A stretch of DNA of 64,000 nucleotides, from NCBI GenBank assembly GCA_037893245.1, contig JBAIAA010000899.1:372001-436000 (forward strand), in the 5' to 3' direction. The first letter of the stretch is position 1; each line of letters starts with the position of its first letter. A program made the translations under genes and the position numbers. Origin of the DNA: Crossaster papposus. Lineage: Eukaryota; Echinodermata; Asteroidea; Velatida; Solasteridae. This document shows, piece after piece, positions 10,672 to 22,579 of this stretch. The notes beneath the pieces were generated by a model that made no database searches, was not told where the DNA came from, and worked only from the letters and a program-made list of their open reading frames with translations.

Positions 10672-12617
10672 AGTAGTAGGGATATGCCGATTGTAGACCA
10701 AATCTTAAAAAACTCAATTTGATCTGATAACAAAAAAAACTCACATTTATTATTATGTAAAGGGAAAGAAGTGTGCAGTAGAAATAAACACATGATGTGG
10801 GAACAAGCCCTCGAGTTAAATATGTAAAGGGAAAGAAGTGTGCAGTAGAAATAAACACCTGATGTGGGAACAAGCCCTGGAGTTAAATATGTAGTAGTAG
10901 GGATATGCCGATTGTAGACCAAATCTTAAAAAACTCAATTTGATCTGATAACAAAAAAAACTCACATTTATTATTATGTTAAGGGAAAGTAGTGTGCAGT
11001 AGAAATAAACACCTGATGTGGGAACAAGCCCTCGAGTTAAATATGTAAAGGGAAAGAAGTGTGCAGTAGAAATAAACACCTGATGTGGGAACAAGCCCTC
11101 GAGTTAAATATGTAGTAGTAGGGATATGCCGATTGTAGACCAAATCTTAAAAAACTCAATTTGATCGGATAACAACAAAACTCACATTTATTATTATGTA
11201 AAGGGAAAGAAGTGTGCAGTAGAAATAAACACCTGATGTCGGAACAAGCCCTCGAGTTAAATATGTAAAGGGAAAGAAGTCTGCAGTAGAAATAAACACC
11301 TGATGTCGGAACAAGCCCTCAAGTTAAATATGTAAAGGGAAAGAAGTGTGCAGTAGAAATAAACACCTGATGTGGGAACAAGCCCTCGAGTTAAATATGT
11401 ATTAGTAGGGATATGCCGATTGTAGACCAAATCTTAAAAAACTCAATTTGATCTGATAACAAAAAAACTCACATTTATTATTATGTAAAGGGAAAGAAGT
11501 GTGCAGTAGAAATAAACACCTGATGTCGGAACAAGCCCTCGAGTTAAATATGTAAAGGGAAAGAAGTGTGCAGTAGAAATAAACACCTGATGTCGGAACA
11601 AGCCCTCAAGTTAAATATGTAAAGGGAAAGAAGTGTGCAGTAGAAATAAACACCTGATGTCGGAACAAGCCCTCAAGTTAAATATGTAAAGGGAAAGAAG
11701 TGTGCAGTAGAAATAAACACCTGATGTGGGAACAAGCCCTCGAGTTAAATATGTATTAGTAGGGATATGCCGATTGTAGACCAAATCTCAAAAAACTCAA
11801 TTTGATCTGATAACAAAAAAACTCACATTTATTATTATGTAAAGGGAAAGAAGTGTGCAGTAGAAATAAATACCTGATTTCGGAACAATACCTCGAGTTA
11901 AATATGTAAAGGGAAAGAAGTGTGCAGTAGAAATAAACACCTGATGTCGGAACAAGCCCTCGAGTTAAATATGTAAAGGGAAAGAAGTGTGCAGTATAAA
12001 TAAACACCTGATGTGGGAACAAGCCCTCGAGTTAAATATGTAAAGGGAAAGAAGTGTGCAGTAGAAATAAACACCTGATGTGGGAACAAGCCCTCGAGTT
12101 AAATATGTAGTAGTAGGGTTATGCCGATTGTAGACCAAATCTTAAAAAACTCAATTTGATCTGATAACAAAAAAACCTCACATGTATTATTATGTAAAGG
12201 GAAATAAGTGTGCAGTAGAAATAAACACCTGATGTCGGAACAAGCCCTCGAGTTAAATATGTAAAGGGAAAGAAGTGTGCAGTAGAAATAAACACCTGAT
12301 GTGGGAACAAGCCCTCGAGTTAAATATGTAAAGGGAAAGAAGTGTGCAGTAGAAATAAACACCTGATGTGGGAACAAGCCCTGGAGTTAAATATGTAGTA
12401 GTAGGGATATGCCGATTGTAGACCAAATCTTAAAAAACTCAATTTGATCTGATAACAACAAAAACTCACATTTATTATTATGTAAAGGGAAAGAAGTGTG
12501 CAGTAGAAATAAACACCTGATGTGGGAACAAGCCCTCGAGTTAAATATGTCAAGGGAAAGAAGTGTGCAGTAGAAATAAACACCTGATGTGGGAACAAGC
12601 CCTCGAGTTAAATATGT

Positions 12618-13191
12618 AGTAGTAGGGATATGCCGATTGTAGACCAAATCTTAAAAAACTCAATTTGATCGGATAACAACAAAACTCACATTTATTATTA
12701 TGTAAAGGGAAAGAAGTGTGCAGTAGAAATAAACACCTGATGTCGGAACAAGCCCTCGAGTTAAATATGTAAAGGGAAAGAAGTGTGCAGTAGAAATAAA
12801 CACCTGATGTGGGAACAAGCCCTCGAGTTAAATATGTATTAGTAGGGATATGCCGATTGTAGACCAAATCTCAAAAAACTCAATTTGATCTGATAACAAA
12901 AAAACTCACATTTATTATTATGTAAAGGGAAAGAAGTGTGCAGTAGAAATAAATACCTGATTTCGGAACAATACCTCGAGTTAAATATGTAAAGGGAAAG
13001 AAGTGTGCTGTAGAAATAAACACCTGATGTCGGAACAAGCCCTCGAGTTAAATATGTAAAGGGAAAGAAGTGTGCAGTATAAATAAACACCTGATGTGGG
13101 AACAAGCCCTCGAGTTAAATATGTAAAGGGAAAGAAGTGTGCAGTAGAAATAAACACCTGATGTGGGAACAAGCCCTCGAGTTAAATATGT
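12618..13191 (+). repeat. 574-bp internal module, HOR II copy 2, first
   Basis: It matches 8883-9456 with a 3,735-bp shift. Its presence as a pair in both HOR II copies shows that the 574-bp duplication came before the larger one, unless later exchange homogenised both. Confidence 0.9.
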
Positions 13192-13765
13192 AGTAGTAGG
13201 GATATGCCGATTGTAGACCAAATCTTAAAAAACTCAATTTGATCGGATAACAACAAAACTCACATTTATTATTATGTAAAGGGAAAGAAGTGTGCAGTAG
13301 AAATAAACACCTGATGTCGGAACAAGCCCTCGAGTTAAATATGTAAAGGGAAAGAAGTGTGCAGTAGAAATAAACACCTGATGTGGGAACGAGCCCTCGA
13401 GTTAAATATGTATTAGTAGGGATATGCCGATTGTAGACCAAATCTCAAAAAACTCAATTTGATCTGATAACAAAAAAACTCACATTTATTATTATGTAAA
13501 GGGAAAGAAGTGTGCAGTAGAAATAAATACCTGATTTCGGAACAATACCTCGAGTTAAATATGTAAAGGGAAAGAAGTGTGCTGTAGAAATAAACACCTG
13601 ATGTCGGAACAAGCCCTCGAGTTAAATATGTAAAGGGAAAGAAGTGTGCAGTATAAATAAACACCTGATGTGGGAACAAGCCCTCGAGTTAAATATGTAA
13701 AGGGAAAGAAGTGTGCAGTAGAAATAAACACCTGATGTGGGAACAAGCCCTCGAGTTAAATATGT
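13192..13765 (+). repeat. 574-bp internal module, HOR II copy 2, second
   Basis: It matches 9457-10030, with one substitution seen (GAACGAGCC at 13391). Confidence 0.9.
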
Positions 13766-14071
13766 AGTAGTAGGGTTATGCCGATTGTAGACCAAATCTT
13801 AAAAAACTCAATTTGATCTGATAACAAAAAAACTCACATTTATTATTATGTAAAGGGAAAGAAGTGTGCAGTAGAAATAAACACCTGATGTGGGAACAAG
13901 CCCTCGAGTTAAATATGTAAAGGGAAAGAAGTGTGCAGTAGAAATAAACACCTGATGTGGGAACAAGCCCTCGAGTTAAATATGTAGTAGTAGGGATATG
14001 CCGATTGTAGACCAAATCTTACAAAACTCAATTTGATCTGATAACAAAAAAACTCACATTTATTATTATGT

Positions 14072-14406
14072 AAAGGGAAAGAAGTATGCAGTAGAAATAA
14101 ACACCTGATGTGGGAACAAGCCCTCGAGTTAAATATGTAAAGGGAAAGAAGTGTGCAGTAGAAATAAACACCTGATGTCGGAACAAGCCCTCGAGTTAAA
14201 TATGTAAAGGGAAAGAAGTGTGCAGTAGAAATAAACACCTGATGTGGGAACAAGCCATCGAGTTAAACATGTAAAGGGAAAGAAGTGTGCAGTAGAAATA
14301 AACACCTGATGTCGGAACAAGCCCTCGAGTTAAATATGTAAATGGAAAGAAGTGTGCAGTAGAAATAAACACCTGATGTGGGAACAAGCCCTCGAGTTAA
14401 ATATGT
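14072..14406 (+). repeat. Five-A version of the cluster, HOR II copy 2
   Basis: The same five units and private markers as 10337-10671, 3,735 bp downstream. Confidence 0.9.
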
Positions 14407-15135
14407 AGTAGTAGGGATATGCCGATTGTAGACCAAATCTTAAAAAACTCAATTTGATCTGATAACAAAAAAAACTCACATTTATTATTATGTAAAGGGA
14501 AAGAAGTGTGCAGTAGAAATAAACACATGATGTGGGAACAAGCCCTCGAGTTAAATATGTAAAGGGAAAGAAGTGTGCAGTAGAAATAAACACCTGATGT
14601 GGGAACAAGCCCTGGAGTTAAATATGTAGTAGTAGGGATATGCCGATTGTAGACCAAATCTTAAAAAACTCAATTTGATCTGATAACAAAAAAAACTCAC
14701 ATTTATTATTATGTTAAGGGAAAGTAGTGTGCAGTAGAAATAAACACCTGATGTGGGAACAAGCCCTCGAGTTAAATATGTAAAGGGAAAGAAGTGTGCA
14801 GTAGAAATAAACACCTGATGTGGGAACAAGCCCTCGAGTTAAATATGTAGTAGTAGGGATATGCCGATTGTAGACCAAATCTTAAAAAACTCAATTTGAT
14901 CGGATAACAACAAAACTCACATTTATTATTATGTAAAGGGAAAGAAGTGTGCAGTAGAAATAAACACCTGATGTCGGAACAAGCCCTCGAGTTAAATATG
15001 TAAAGGGAAAGAAGTGTGCAGTAGAAATAAACACCTGATGTCGGAACAAGCCCTCAAGTTAAATATGTAAAGGGAAAGAAGTGTGCAGTAGAAATAAACA
15101 CCTGATGTAGGAACAAGCCCTCGAGTTAAATATGT

Positions 15136-15776
15136 ATTAGTAGGGATATGCCGATTGTAGACCAAATCTCAAAAAACTCAATTTGATCTGATAACAAAAA
15201 AACTCACATTTATTATTATGTAAAGGGAAAGAAGTGTGCAGTAGAAATAAATACCTGATTTCGGAACAATACCTCGAGTTAAATATGTAAAGGGAAAGAA
15301 GTGTGCAGTAGAAATAAACACCTGATGTCGGAACAAGCCCTCGAGTTAAATATGTAAAGGGAAAGAAGTGTGCAGTAGAAATAAACACCTGATGTGGGAA
15401 CAAGCCCTCGAGTTAAATATGTAAAGGGAAAGAAGTGTGCAGTAGAAATAAACACCTGATGTGGGAACAAGCCCTCGAGTTAAATATGTAGTAGTAGGGT
15501 TATGCCGATTGTAGACCAAATCTTAAAAAACTCAATTTGATCTGATAACAAAAAAACTCACATTTATTATTATGTAAAGGGAAAGAAGTGTGCAGTAGAA
15601 ATAAACACCTGATGTCGGAACAAGCCCTCGAGTTAAATATGTAAAGGGAAAGAAGTGTGCAGTAGAAATAAACACCTGATGTCGGAACAAGCCCTCAAGT
15701 TAAATATGTAAAGGGAAAGAAGTGTGCAGTAGAAATAAACACCTGATGTTGGAACAAGCCCTCGAGTTAAATATGT
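15136..15776 (+). repeat. 641-bp transition between HOR II and HOR III
   Basis: B(ATTAGTAG)-A4-B(GGTTATGCC, 86 bp)-A3. The B-A4 start resembles that of both neighbouring HORs. The A3 part (TCGG; TCGG with CTCAAG; GTTGG) matches the end of each HOR III copy, for example 18757-18957, so this may be the remnant of an earlier HOR III copy. Confidence 0.75.
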
Positions 15777-18700
15777 ATTAGTAGGGATATGCCGATTGTA
15801 GACCAAATCTCAAAAAACTCAATTTGATCTGATAACAAAAAAACTCACATTTATTATTATGTAAAGGGAAAGAAGTGTGCAGTAGAAATAAATACCTGAT
15901 TTCGGAACAATACCTCGAGTTAAATATGTAAAGGGAAAGAAGTGTGCAGTAGAAATAAACACCTGATGTCGGAACAAGCCCTCGAGTTAAATATGTAAAG
16001 GGAAAGAAGTGTGCAGTAGAAATAAACACCTGATGTGGGAACAAGCCCTCGAGTTAAATATGTAAAGGGAAAGAAGTGTGCAGTAGAAATAAACACCTGA
16101 TGTGGGAACAGGCCCTCGAGTTAAATATGTAGTAGTAGGGTTATGCCGATTGTAGACCAAATCTTAAAAAACTCAATTTGATCTGATAACAAAAAAACCT
16201 CACATGTATTATTATGTAAAGGGAAATAAGTGTGCAGTAGAAATAAACACCTGATGTGGGAACAAGCCCTCGAGTTAAATATGTAAAGGGAAAGAAGTGT
16301 GCAGTAGAAATAAACACCTGATGTGTGAACAAGCCCTCGAGTTAAATATGTAGTAGTAGGGATATGCCGATTGTAGACCAAATCTTAAAAAACTCAATTT
16401 GATCTGATAACAAAAAAACTCACATTTATTATTATGTAAAGGGAAAGAAGTGTGCAGTAGAAATAAACACCTGATGTGGGAACAAGCCCTCGAGTTAAAT
16501 ATGTAAAGGGAAAGAAGTGTGCAGTAGAAATAAACACCTGATGTGGGAACAAGCCCTCGAGTTAAATATGTAGTAGTAGGGATATGCCGATTGTAGACCA
16601 AATCTTAACAAAACTCAATTTGATCTGATAACAAAAAAACTCACATTTATTATTATGTAAAGGGAAAGAAGTGTGCAGTAGAAATAAACACATGATGTGG
16701 GAACAAGCCCTCGAGTTAAATATGTAAAGGGAAAGAAGTGTGCAGTAGAAATAAACACCTGATGTGGGAACAAGCCCTCGAGTTAAATATGTAGTAGTAG
16801 GGATATGCCGATTGTAGACCAAATCTTAAAAAACTCAATTTGATCTGATAACAACAAAAACTCACATTTATTATTGTGTAAAGGGAAAGAAGTGTGCAGT
16901 ATAAATAAACAACTGATGTGGGAACAAGCCCTCGAGTTAAATATGTAAAGGGAAAGAAGTGTGCAGTAGAAATAAACACCTGATGTGGGAACAAGCCCTC
17001 GAGTTAAATATGTAGTAGTAGGGATATGCCGATTGTAGACCAAATCTTAAAAAACTCAATTTGATCGGATAACAACAAAACTCACATTTATTATTATGTA
17101 AAGGGAAAGAAGTGTGCAGTAGAAATAAACACCTGATGTCGGAACAAGCCCTCGAGTTAAATATGTAAAGGGAAAGAAGTGTGCAGTAGAAATAAACACC
17201 TGATGTCGGAACAAGCCCTCAAGTTAAATATGTAAAGGGAAAGAAGTGTGCAGTAGAAATAAACACCTGATGTGGGAACAAGCCCTCGAGTTAAATATGT
17301 ATTAGTAGGGATATGCCGATTGTAGACCAAATCTCAAAAAACTCAATTTGATCTGATAACAAAAAAACTCACATTTATTATTATGTAAAGGGAAAGAAGT
17401 GTGCAGTAGAAATAAACACCTGATGTGGGAACAGGCCCTCGAGTTAAATATGTAAAGGGAAAGAAGTGTGCAGTAGAAATAAACACCTGATGTGGGAACA
17501 AGCCCTCGAGTTAAATATGTAGTAGTAGGGATATGCCGATTGTAGACCAAATCTCAAAAAACTCAATTTTATCTGATAACAAAAAAACTCACATTTATTA
17601 TTATGTAAAGGGAAAGAAGTGTGCAGTAGAAATAAACACCTGATTTCGGAACAAGCCCTCGAGTTAAATATGTAAAGGGAAAGAAGTGTGCAGTAGAAAT
17701 AAACACCTGATGTCGGAACAAGCCCTCGAGTTAAATATGTAAAGGGAAAGAAGTGTGCAGTAGAAATAAACACCTGATGTGGGAACAAGCCCTCGAGTTA
17801 AATATGTAAAGGGAAAGAAGTGTGCAGTAGAAATAAACACCTGATGTGGGAACAAGCCCTCGAGTTAAATATGTAGTAGTAGGGTTATGCCGATTGTAGA
17901 CCAAATCTTAAAAAACTCAATTTGATCTGATAACAAAAAAACCTCACATGTATTATTATGTAAAGGGAAATAAGTGTGCAGTAGAAATAAACACCTGATG
18001 TGGGAACAAGCCCTCGAGTTAAATATGTAAAGGGAAAGAAGTGTGCAGTAGAAATAAACACCTGATGTGTGAACAAGCCCTCGAGTTAAATATGTAGTAG
18101 TAGGGATATGCCGATTGTAGACCAAATCTTAAAAAACTCAATTTGATCTGATAACAAAAAAACTCACATTTATTATTATGTAAAGGGAAAGAAGTGTGCA
18201 TTAGAAATAAACACCTGATGTCGGAACAAGCCCTCGAGTTAAATATGTAAAGGGAAAGAAGTGTGCAGTAGAAATAAACACCTGATGTCGGAACAAGCCC
18301 TCGAGTTAAATATGTAAAGGGAAAGAAGTGTGCAGTAGAAATAAACACCTGATGTGGGAACAAGCCCTCGAGTTAAATATGTAAAGGGAAAGAAGTGTGC
18401 AGTAGAAATAAACACCTGATGTGGGAACAAGCCCTCGAGTTAAATATGTAGTAGTAGGGTTATGCCGATTGTAGACCAAATCTTAAAAAACTCAATTTGA
18501 TCTGATAACAAAAAAACCTCACATGTATTATTATGTAAAGGGAAATAAGTGTGCAGTAGAAATAAACACCTGATGTGGGAACAAGCCCTCGAGTTAAATA
18601 TGTAAAGGGAAAGAAGTGTGCAGTAGAAATAAACACCTGATGTGTGAACAAGCCCTCGAGTTAAATATGTAGTAGTAGGGATATGCCGATTGTAGACCAA

Positions 18701-18957
18701 ATCTTAAAAAACTCAATTTGATCTGATAACAAAAAAACTCACATTTATTATTATGTAAAGGGAAATAAGTGTGCAGTAGAAATAAACACCTGATGTCGGA
18801 ACAAGCCCTCGAGTTAAATATGTAAAGGGAAAGAAGTGTGCAGTAGAAATAAACACCTGATGTCGGAACAAGCCCTCAAGTTAAATATGTAAAGGGAAAG
18901 AAGTGTGCAGTAGAAATAAACACCTGATGTTGGAACAAGCCCTCGAGTTAAATATGT
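15777..18957 (+). repeat. Higher-order repeat III, copy 1 (3,181 bp)
   Basis: B units at 15777, 16131, 16352, 16572, 16793, 17014, 17301, 17521, 17875, 18096, 18450 and 18671, with A runs of 4,2,2,2,2,3,2,4,2,4,2,3. Markers are the TTATTGTGT end of the B at 16793, ACAGGCC units, and the GGTTATGCC B units at 17875 and 18450. Private changes are CTTAACAAAACTC in the B at 16572, ACAACTGATG near 16910, CAATTTTATC near 17567 and GCATTAG near 18199. Confidence 0.9.
17607..18756 (+). repeat. 575-bp module pair (A4-B-A2-B, twice) in HOR III copy 1
   Basis: The segments 17607-18181 and 18182-18756 have the same unit order and the same GGTTATGCC B and AAATAAG A variants. The first A of each differs (TTTCGG against TCGG). 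The pair recurs in copy 2 (about 21229-22378), so it predates the HOR III duplication. Confidence 0.82.
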
Positions 18958-19618
18958 ATTAGTAGGGATATGCCGATTGTAGACCAAATCTCAAAAAACT
19001 CAATTTGATCTGATAACAAAAAAACTCACATTTATTATTATGTAAAGGGAAAGAAGTGTGCAGTAGAAATAAATACCTGATTTCGGAACAATACCTCGAG
19101 TTAAATATGTAAAGGGAAAGAAGTGTGCAGTAGAAATAAACACCTGATGTCGGAACAAGCCCTCGAGTTAAATATGTAAAGGGAAAGAAGTGTGCAGTAG
19201 AAATAAACACCTGATGTGGGAACAAGCCCTCGAGTTAAATATGTAAAGGGAAAGAAGTGTGCAGTAGAAATAAACACCTGATGTGGGAACAGGCCCTCGA
19301 GTTAAATATGTAGTAGTAGGGTTATGCCGATTGTAGACCAAATCTTAAAAAACTCAATTTGATCTGATAACAAAAAAACCTCACATGTATTATTATGTAA
19401 AGGGAAATAAGTGTGCAGTAGAAATAAACACCTGATGTGGGAACAAGCCCTCGAGTTAAATATGTAAAGGGAAAGAAGTGTGCAGTAGAAATAAACACCT
19501 GATGTGTGAACAAGCCCTCGAGTTAAATATGTAGTAGTGGGGATATGCCGATTGTAGACCAAATCTTAAAAAACTCAATTTGATCTGATAACAAAAAAAC
19601 TCACATTTATTATTATGT

Positions 19619-19684
19619 AAAGGGAAAGAAGTGTGCAGTAGAAATAAACACCTGATGTGGGAACAAGCCCTTGAGTTAAATTGG
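19619..19684 (+). repeat. Aberrant 66-bp A unit
   Basis: This A unit ends in TTAAATTGG instead of TTAAATATGT, so it is one base short, and it has CTTGAG instead of CTCGAG. The next unit also has GTGCCGTAG. It is the only A unit in the parsed region that departs from 67 bp. The homologous unit in HOR III copy 3 (near 23241) is normal, so the change is private to this copy. Confidence 0.85.
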
Positions 19685-19751
19685 AAAGGGAAAGAAGTGT
19701 GCCGTAGAAATAAACACCTGATGTGGGAACAAGCCCTCGAGTTAAATATGT

Positions 19752-20193
19752 AGTAGTAGGGATATGCCGATTGTAGACCAAATCTTAAAAAAACTCAATT
19801 TGATCTGATAACAAAAAAACTCACATTTATTATTATGTAAAGGGAAAGAAGTGTGCAGTAGAAATAAACACATGATGTGGGAACAAGCCCTCGAGTTAAA
19901 TATGTAAAGGGAAAGAAGTGTGCAGTAGAAATAAACACCTGATGTGGGAACAAGCCCTCGAGTTAAATATGTAGTAGTAGGGATATGCCGATTGTAGACC
20001 AAATCTTAAAAAACTCAATTTGATCTGATAACAACAAAAACTCACATTTATTATTGTGTAAAGGGAAAGAAGTGTGCAGTATAAATAAACACCTGATGTG
20101 GGAACAAGCCCTCGAGTTAAATATGTAAAGGGAAAGAAGTGTGCAGTAGAAATAAACACCTGATGTGGGAACAAGCCCTCGAGTTAAATATGT
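19752..20193 (+). repeat. 442-bp module, first of a tandem pair in HOR III copy 2
   Basis: B-A2-B-A2. Its second B ends in TTATTGTGT, and the A after it has GCAGTATAAAT. HOR III copies 1 and 3 carry this module once. Confidence 0.9.
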
Positions 20194-20635
20194 AGTAGTA
20201 GGGATATGCCGATTGTAGACCAAATCTTAAAAAAACTCAATTTGATCTGATAACAAAAAAACTCACATTTATTATTATGTAAAGGGAAAGAAGTGTGCAG
20301 TAGAAATAAACACATGATGTGGGAACAAGCCCTCGAGTTAAATATGTAAAGGGAAAGAAGTGTGCAGTAGAAATAAACACCTGATGTGGGAACAAGCCCT
20401 CGAGTTAAATATGTAGTAGTAGGGATATGCCGATTGTAGACCAAATCTTAAAAAACTCAATTTGATCTGATAACAACAAAAACTCACATTTATTATTGTG
20501 TAAAGGGAAAGAAGTGTGCAGTATAAATAAACACCTGATGTGGGAACAAGCCCTCGAGTTAAATATGTAAAGGGAAAGAAGTGTGCAGTAGAAATAAACA
20601 CCTGATGTGGGAACAAGCCCTCGAGTTAAATATGT
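20194..20635 (+). repeat. 442-bp module, second of a tandem pair in HOR III copy 2
   Basis: A direct copy of 19752-20193. No difference was noticed. Confidence 0.9.
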
Positions 20636-22579
20636 AGTAGTAGGGATATGCCGATTGTAGACCAAATCTTAAAAAACTCAATTTGATCGGATAACAACAA
20701 AACTCACATTTATTATTATGTAAAGGGAAAGAAGTGTGCAGTAGAAATAAACACCTGATGTCGGAACAAGCCCTCGAGTTAAATATGTAAAGGGAAAGAA
20801 GTGTGCAGTAGAAATAAACACCTGATGTCGGAACAAGCCCTCAAGTTAAATATGTAAAGGGAAAGAAGTGTGCAGTAGAAATAAACACCTGATGTGGGAA
20901 CAAGCCCTCGAGTTAAATATGTATTAGTAGGGATATGCCGATTGTAGACCAAATCTCAAAAAACTCAATTTGATCTGATAACAAAAAAACTCACATTTAT
21001 TATTATGTAAAGGGAAAGAAGTGTGCAGTAGAAATAAACACCTGATGTGGGAACAGGCCCTCGAGTTAAATATGTAAAGGGAAAGAAGTGTGCAGTAGAA
21101 ATAAACACCTGATGTGGGAACAAGCCCTCGAGTTAAATATGTAGTAGTAGGGATATGCCGATTGTAGACCAAATCTCAAAAAACTCAATTTGATCTGATA
21201 ACAAAAAAACTCACATTTATTATTATGTAAAGGGAAAGAAGTGTGCAGTAGAAATAAACACCTGATTTCGGAACAAGCCCTCGAGTTAAATATGTAAAGG
21301 GAAAGAAGTGTGCAGTAGAAATAAACACCTGATGTCGGAACAAGCCCTCGAGTTAAATATGTAAAGGGAAAGAAGTGTGCAGTAGAAATAAACACCTGAT
21401 GTGGGAACAAGCCCTCGAGTTAAATATGTAAAGGGAAAGAAGTGTGCAGTAGAAATAAACACCTGATGTGGGAACAAGCCCTCGAGTTAAATATGTAGTA
21501 GTAGGGTTATGCCGATTGTAGACCAAATCTTAAAAAACTCAATTTGATCTGATAACAAAAAAACCTCACATGTATTATTATGTAAAGGGAAATAAGTGTG
21601 CAGTAGAAATAAACACCTGATGTGGGAACAAGCCCTCGAGTTAAATATGTAAAGGGAAAGAAGTGTGCAGTAGAAATAAACACCTGATGTGTGAACAAGC
21701 CCTCGAGTTAAATATGTAGTAGTAGGGATATGCCGATTGTAGACCAAATCTTAAAAAACTCAATTTGATCTGATAACAAAAAAACTCACATTTATTATTA
21801 TGTAAAGGGAAAGAAGTGTGCAGTAGAAATAAACACCTGATGTCGGAACAAGCCCTCGAGTTAAATATGTAAAGGGAAAGAAGTGTGCAGTAGAAATAAA
21901 CACCTGATGTCGGAACAAGCCCTCGAGTTAAATATGTAAAGGGAAAGAAGTGTGCAGTAGAAATAAACACCTGATGTGGGAACAAGCCCTCGAGTTAAAT
22001 ATGTAAAGGGAAAGAAGTGTGCAGTAGAAATAAACACCTGATGTGGGAACAAGCCCTCGAGTTAAATATGTAGTAGTAGGGTTATGCCGATTGTAGACCA
22101 AATCTTAAAAAACTCAATTTGATCTGATAACAAAAAAACCTCACATGTATTATTATGTAAAGGGAAATAAGTGTGCAGTAGAAATAAACACCTGATGTGG
22201 GAACAAGCCCTCGAGTTAAATATGTAAAGGGAAAGAAGTGTGCAGTAGAAATAAACACCTGATGTGTGAACAAGCCCTCGAGTTAAATATGTAGTAGTAG
22301 GGATATGCCGATTGTAGACCAAATCTTAAAAAACTCAATTTGATCTGATAACAAAAAAACTCACATTTATTATTATGTAAAGGGAAAGAAGTGTGCAGTA
22401 GAAATAAACACCTGATGTCGGAACAAGCCCTCGAGTTAAATATGTAAAGGGAAAGAAGTGTGCAGTAGAAATAAACACCTGATGTCGGAACAAGCCCTCA
22501 AGTTAAATATGTAAAGGGAAAGAAGTGTGCAGTAGAAATAAACACCTGATGTTGGAACAAGCCCTCGAGTTAAATATGT

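Larger units (their letters stand above)
7799..11754 (+). repeat. Higher-order repeat II, copy 1 (3,956 bp)
   Basis: It opens with an ATTAGTAG/ATCTCAAAA B unit and four A units, the first carrying the AATACCTGATTTCGG and CAATACC variants. B units follow at 8153, 8441, 8662, 8883, 9103, 9457, 9677, 10031, 10251, 10672, 10893, 11114 and 11401. The pattern restarts at 11755. Copy 1 has two segments that copy 2 lacks: 8662-8882 (B-A-A, 221 bp) and one B-A4 module of 354 bp near its end (11401-11754). Rare shared markers are GTGCTGTAG (near 9272 and 9846), GTATGCAG (10349), AAATGGAAAG (10605) and AAAGTAGTG (10986). Confidence 0.9.
11755..15135 (+). repeat. Higher-order repeat II, copy 2 (3,381 bp)
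   Basis: The segment 11755-12617 matches 7799-8661 (shift 3,956). The segment 12551-15135 matches 8816-11400 (shift 3,735) after loss of one B-A-A module. In the second part I saw three substitutions in about 2.6 kb: a G in GGAACGAGCC (13391), the GTCTGCAG of copy 1 (11281) against GTGTGCAG, and GATGTAGG near 15110. The rare markers of copy 1 recur in the same places. Confidence 0.9.
18958..22579 (+). repeat. Higher-order repeat III, copy 2 (3,622 bp)
   Basis: It has the same order as copy 1, but the B-A2-B-A2 module at 19752-20193 is tandemly duplicated at 20194-20635. This adds 442 bp and explains the 3,622-bp length. It also contains the only 66-bp A unit found (19619-19684). Confidence 0.9.
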
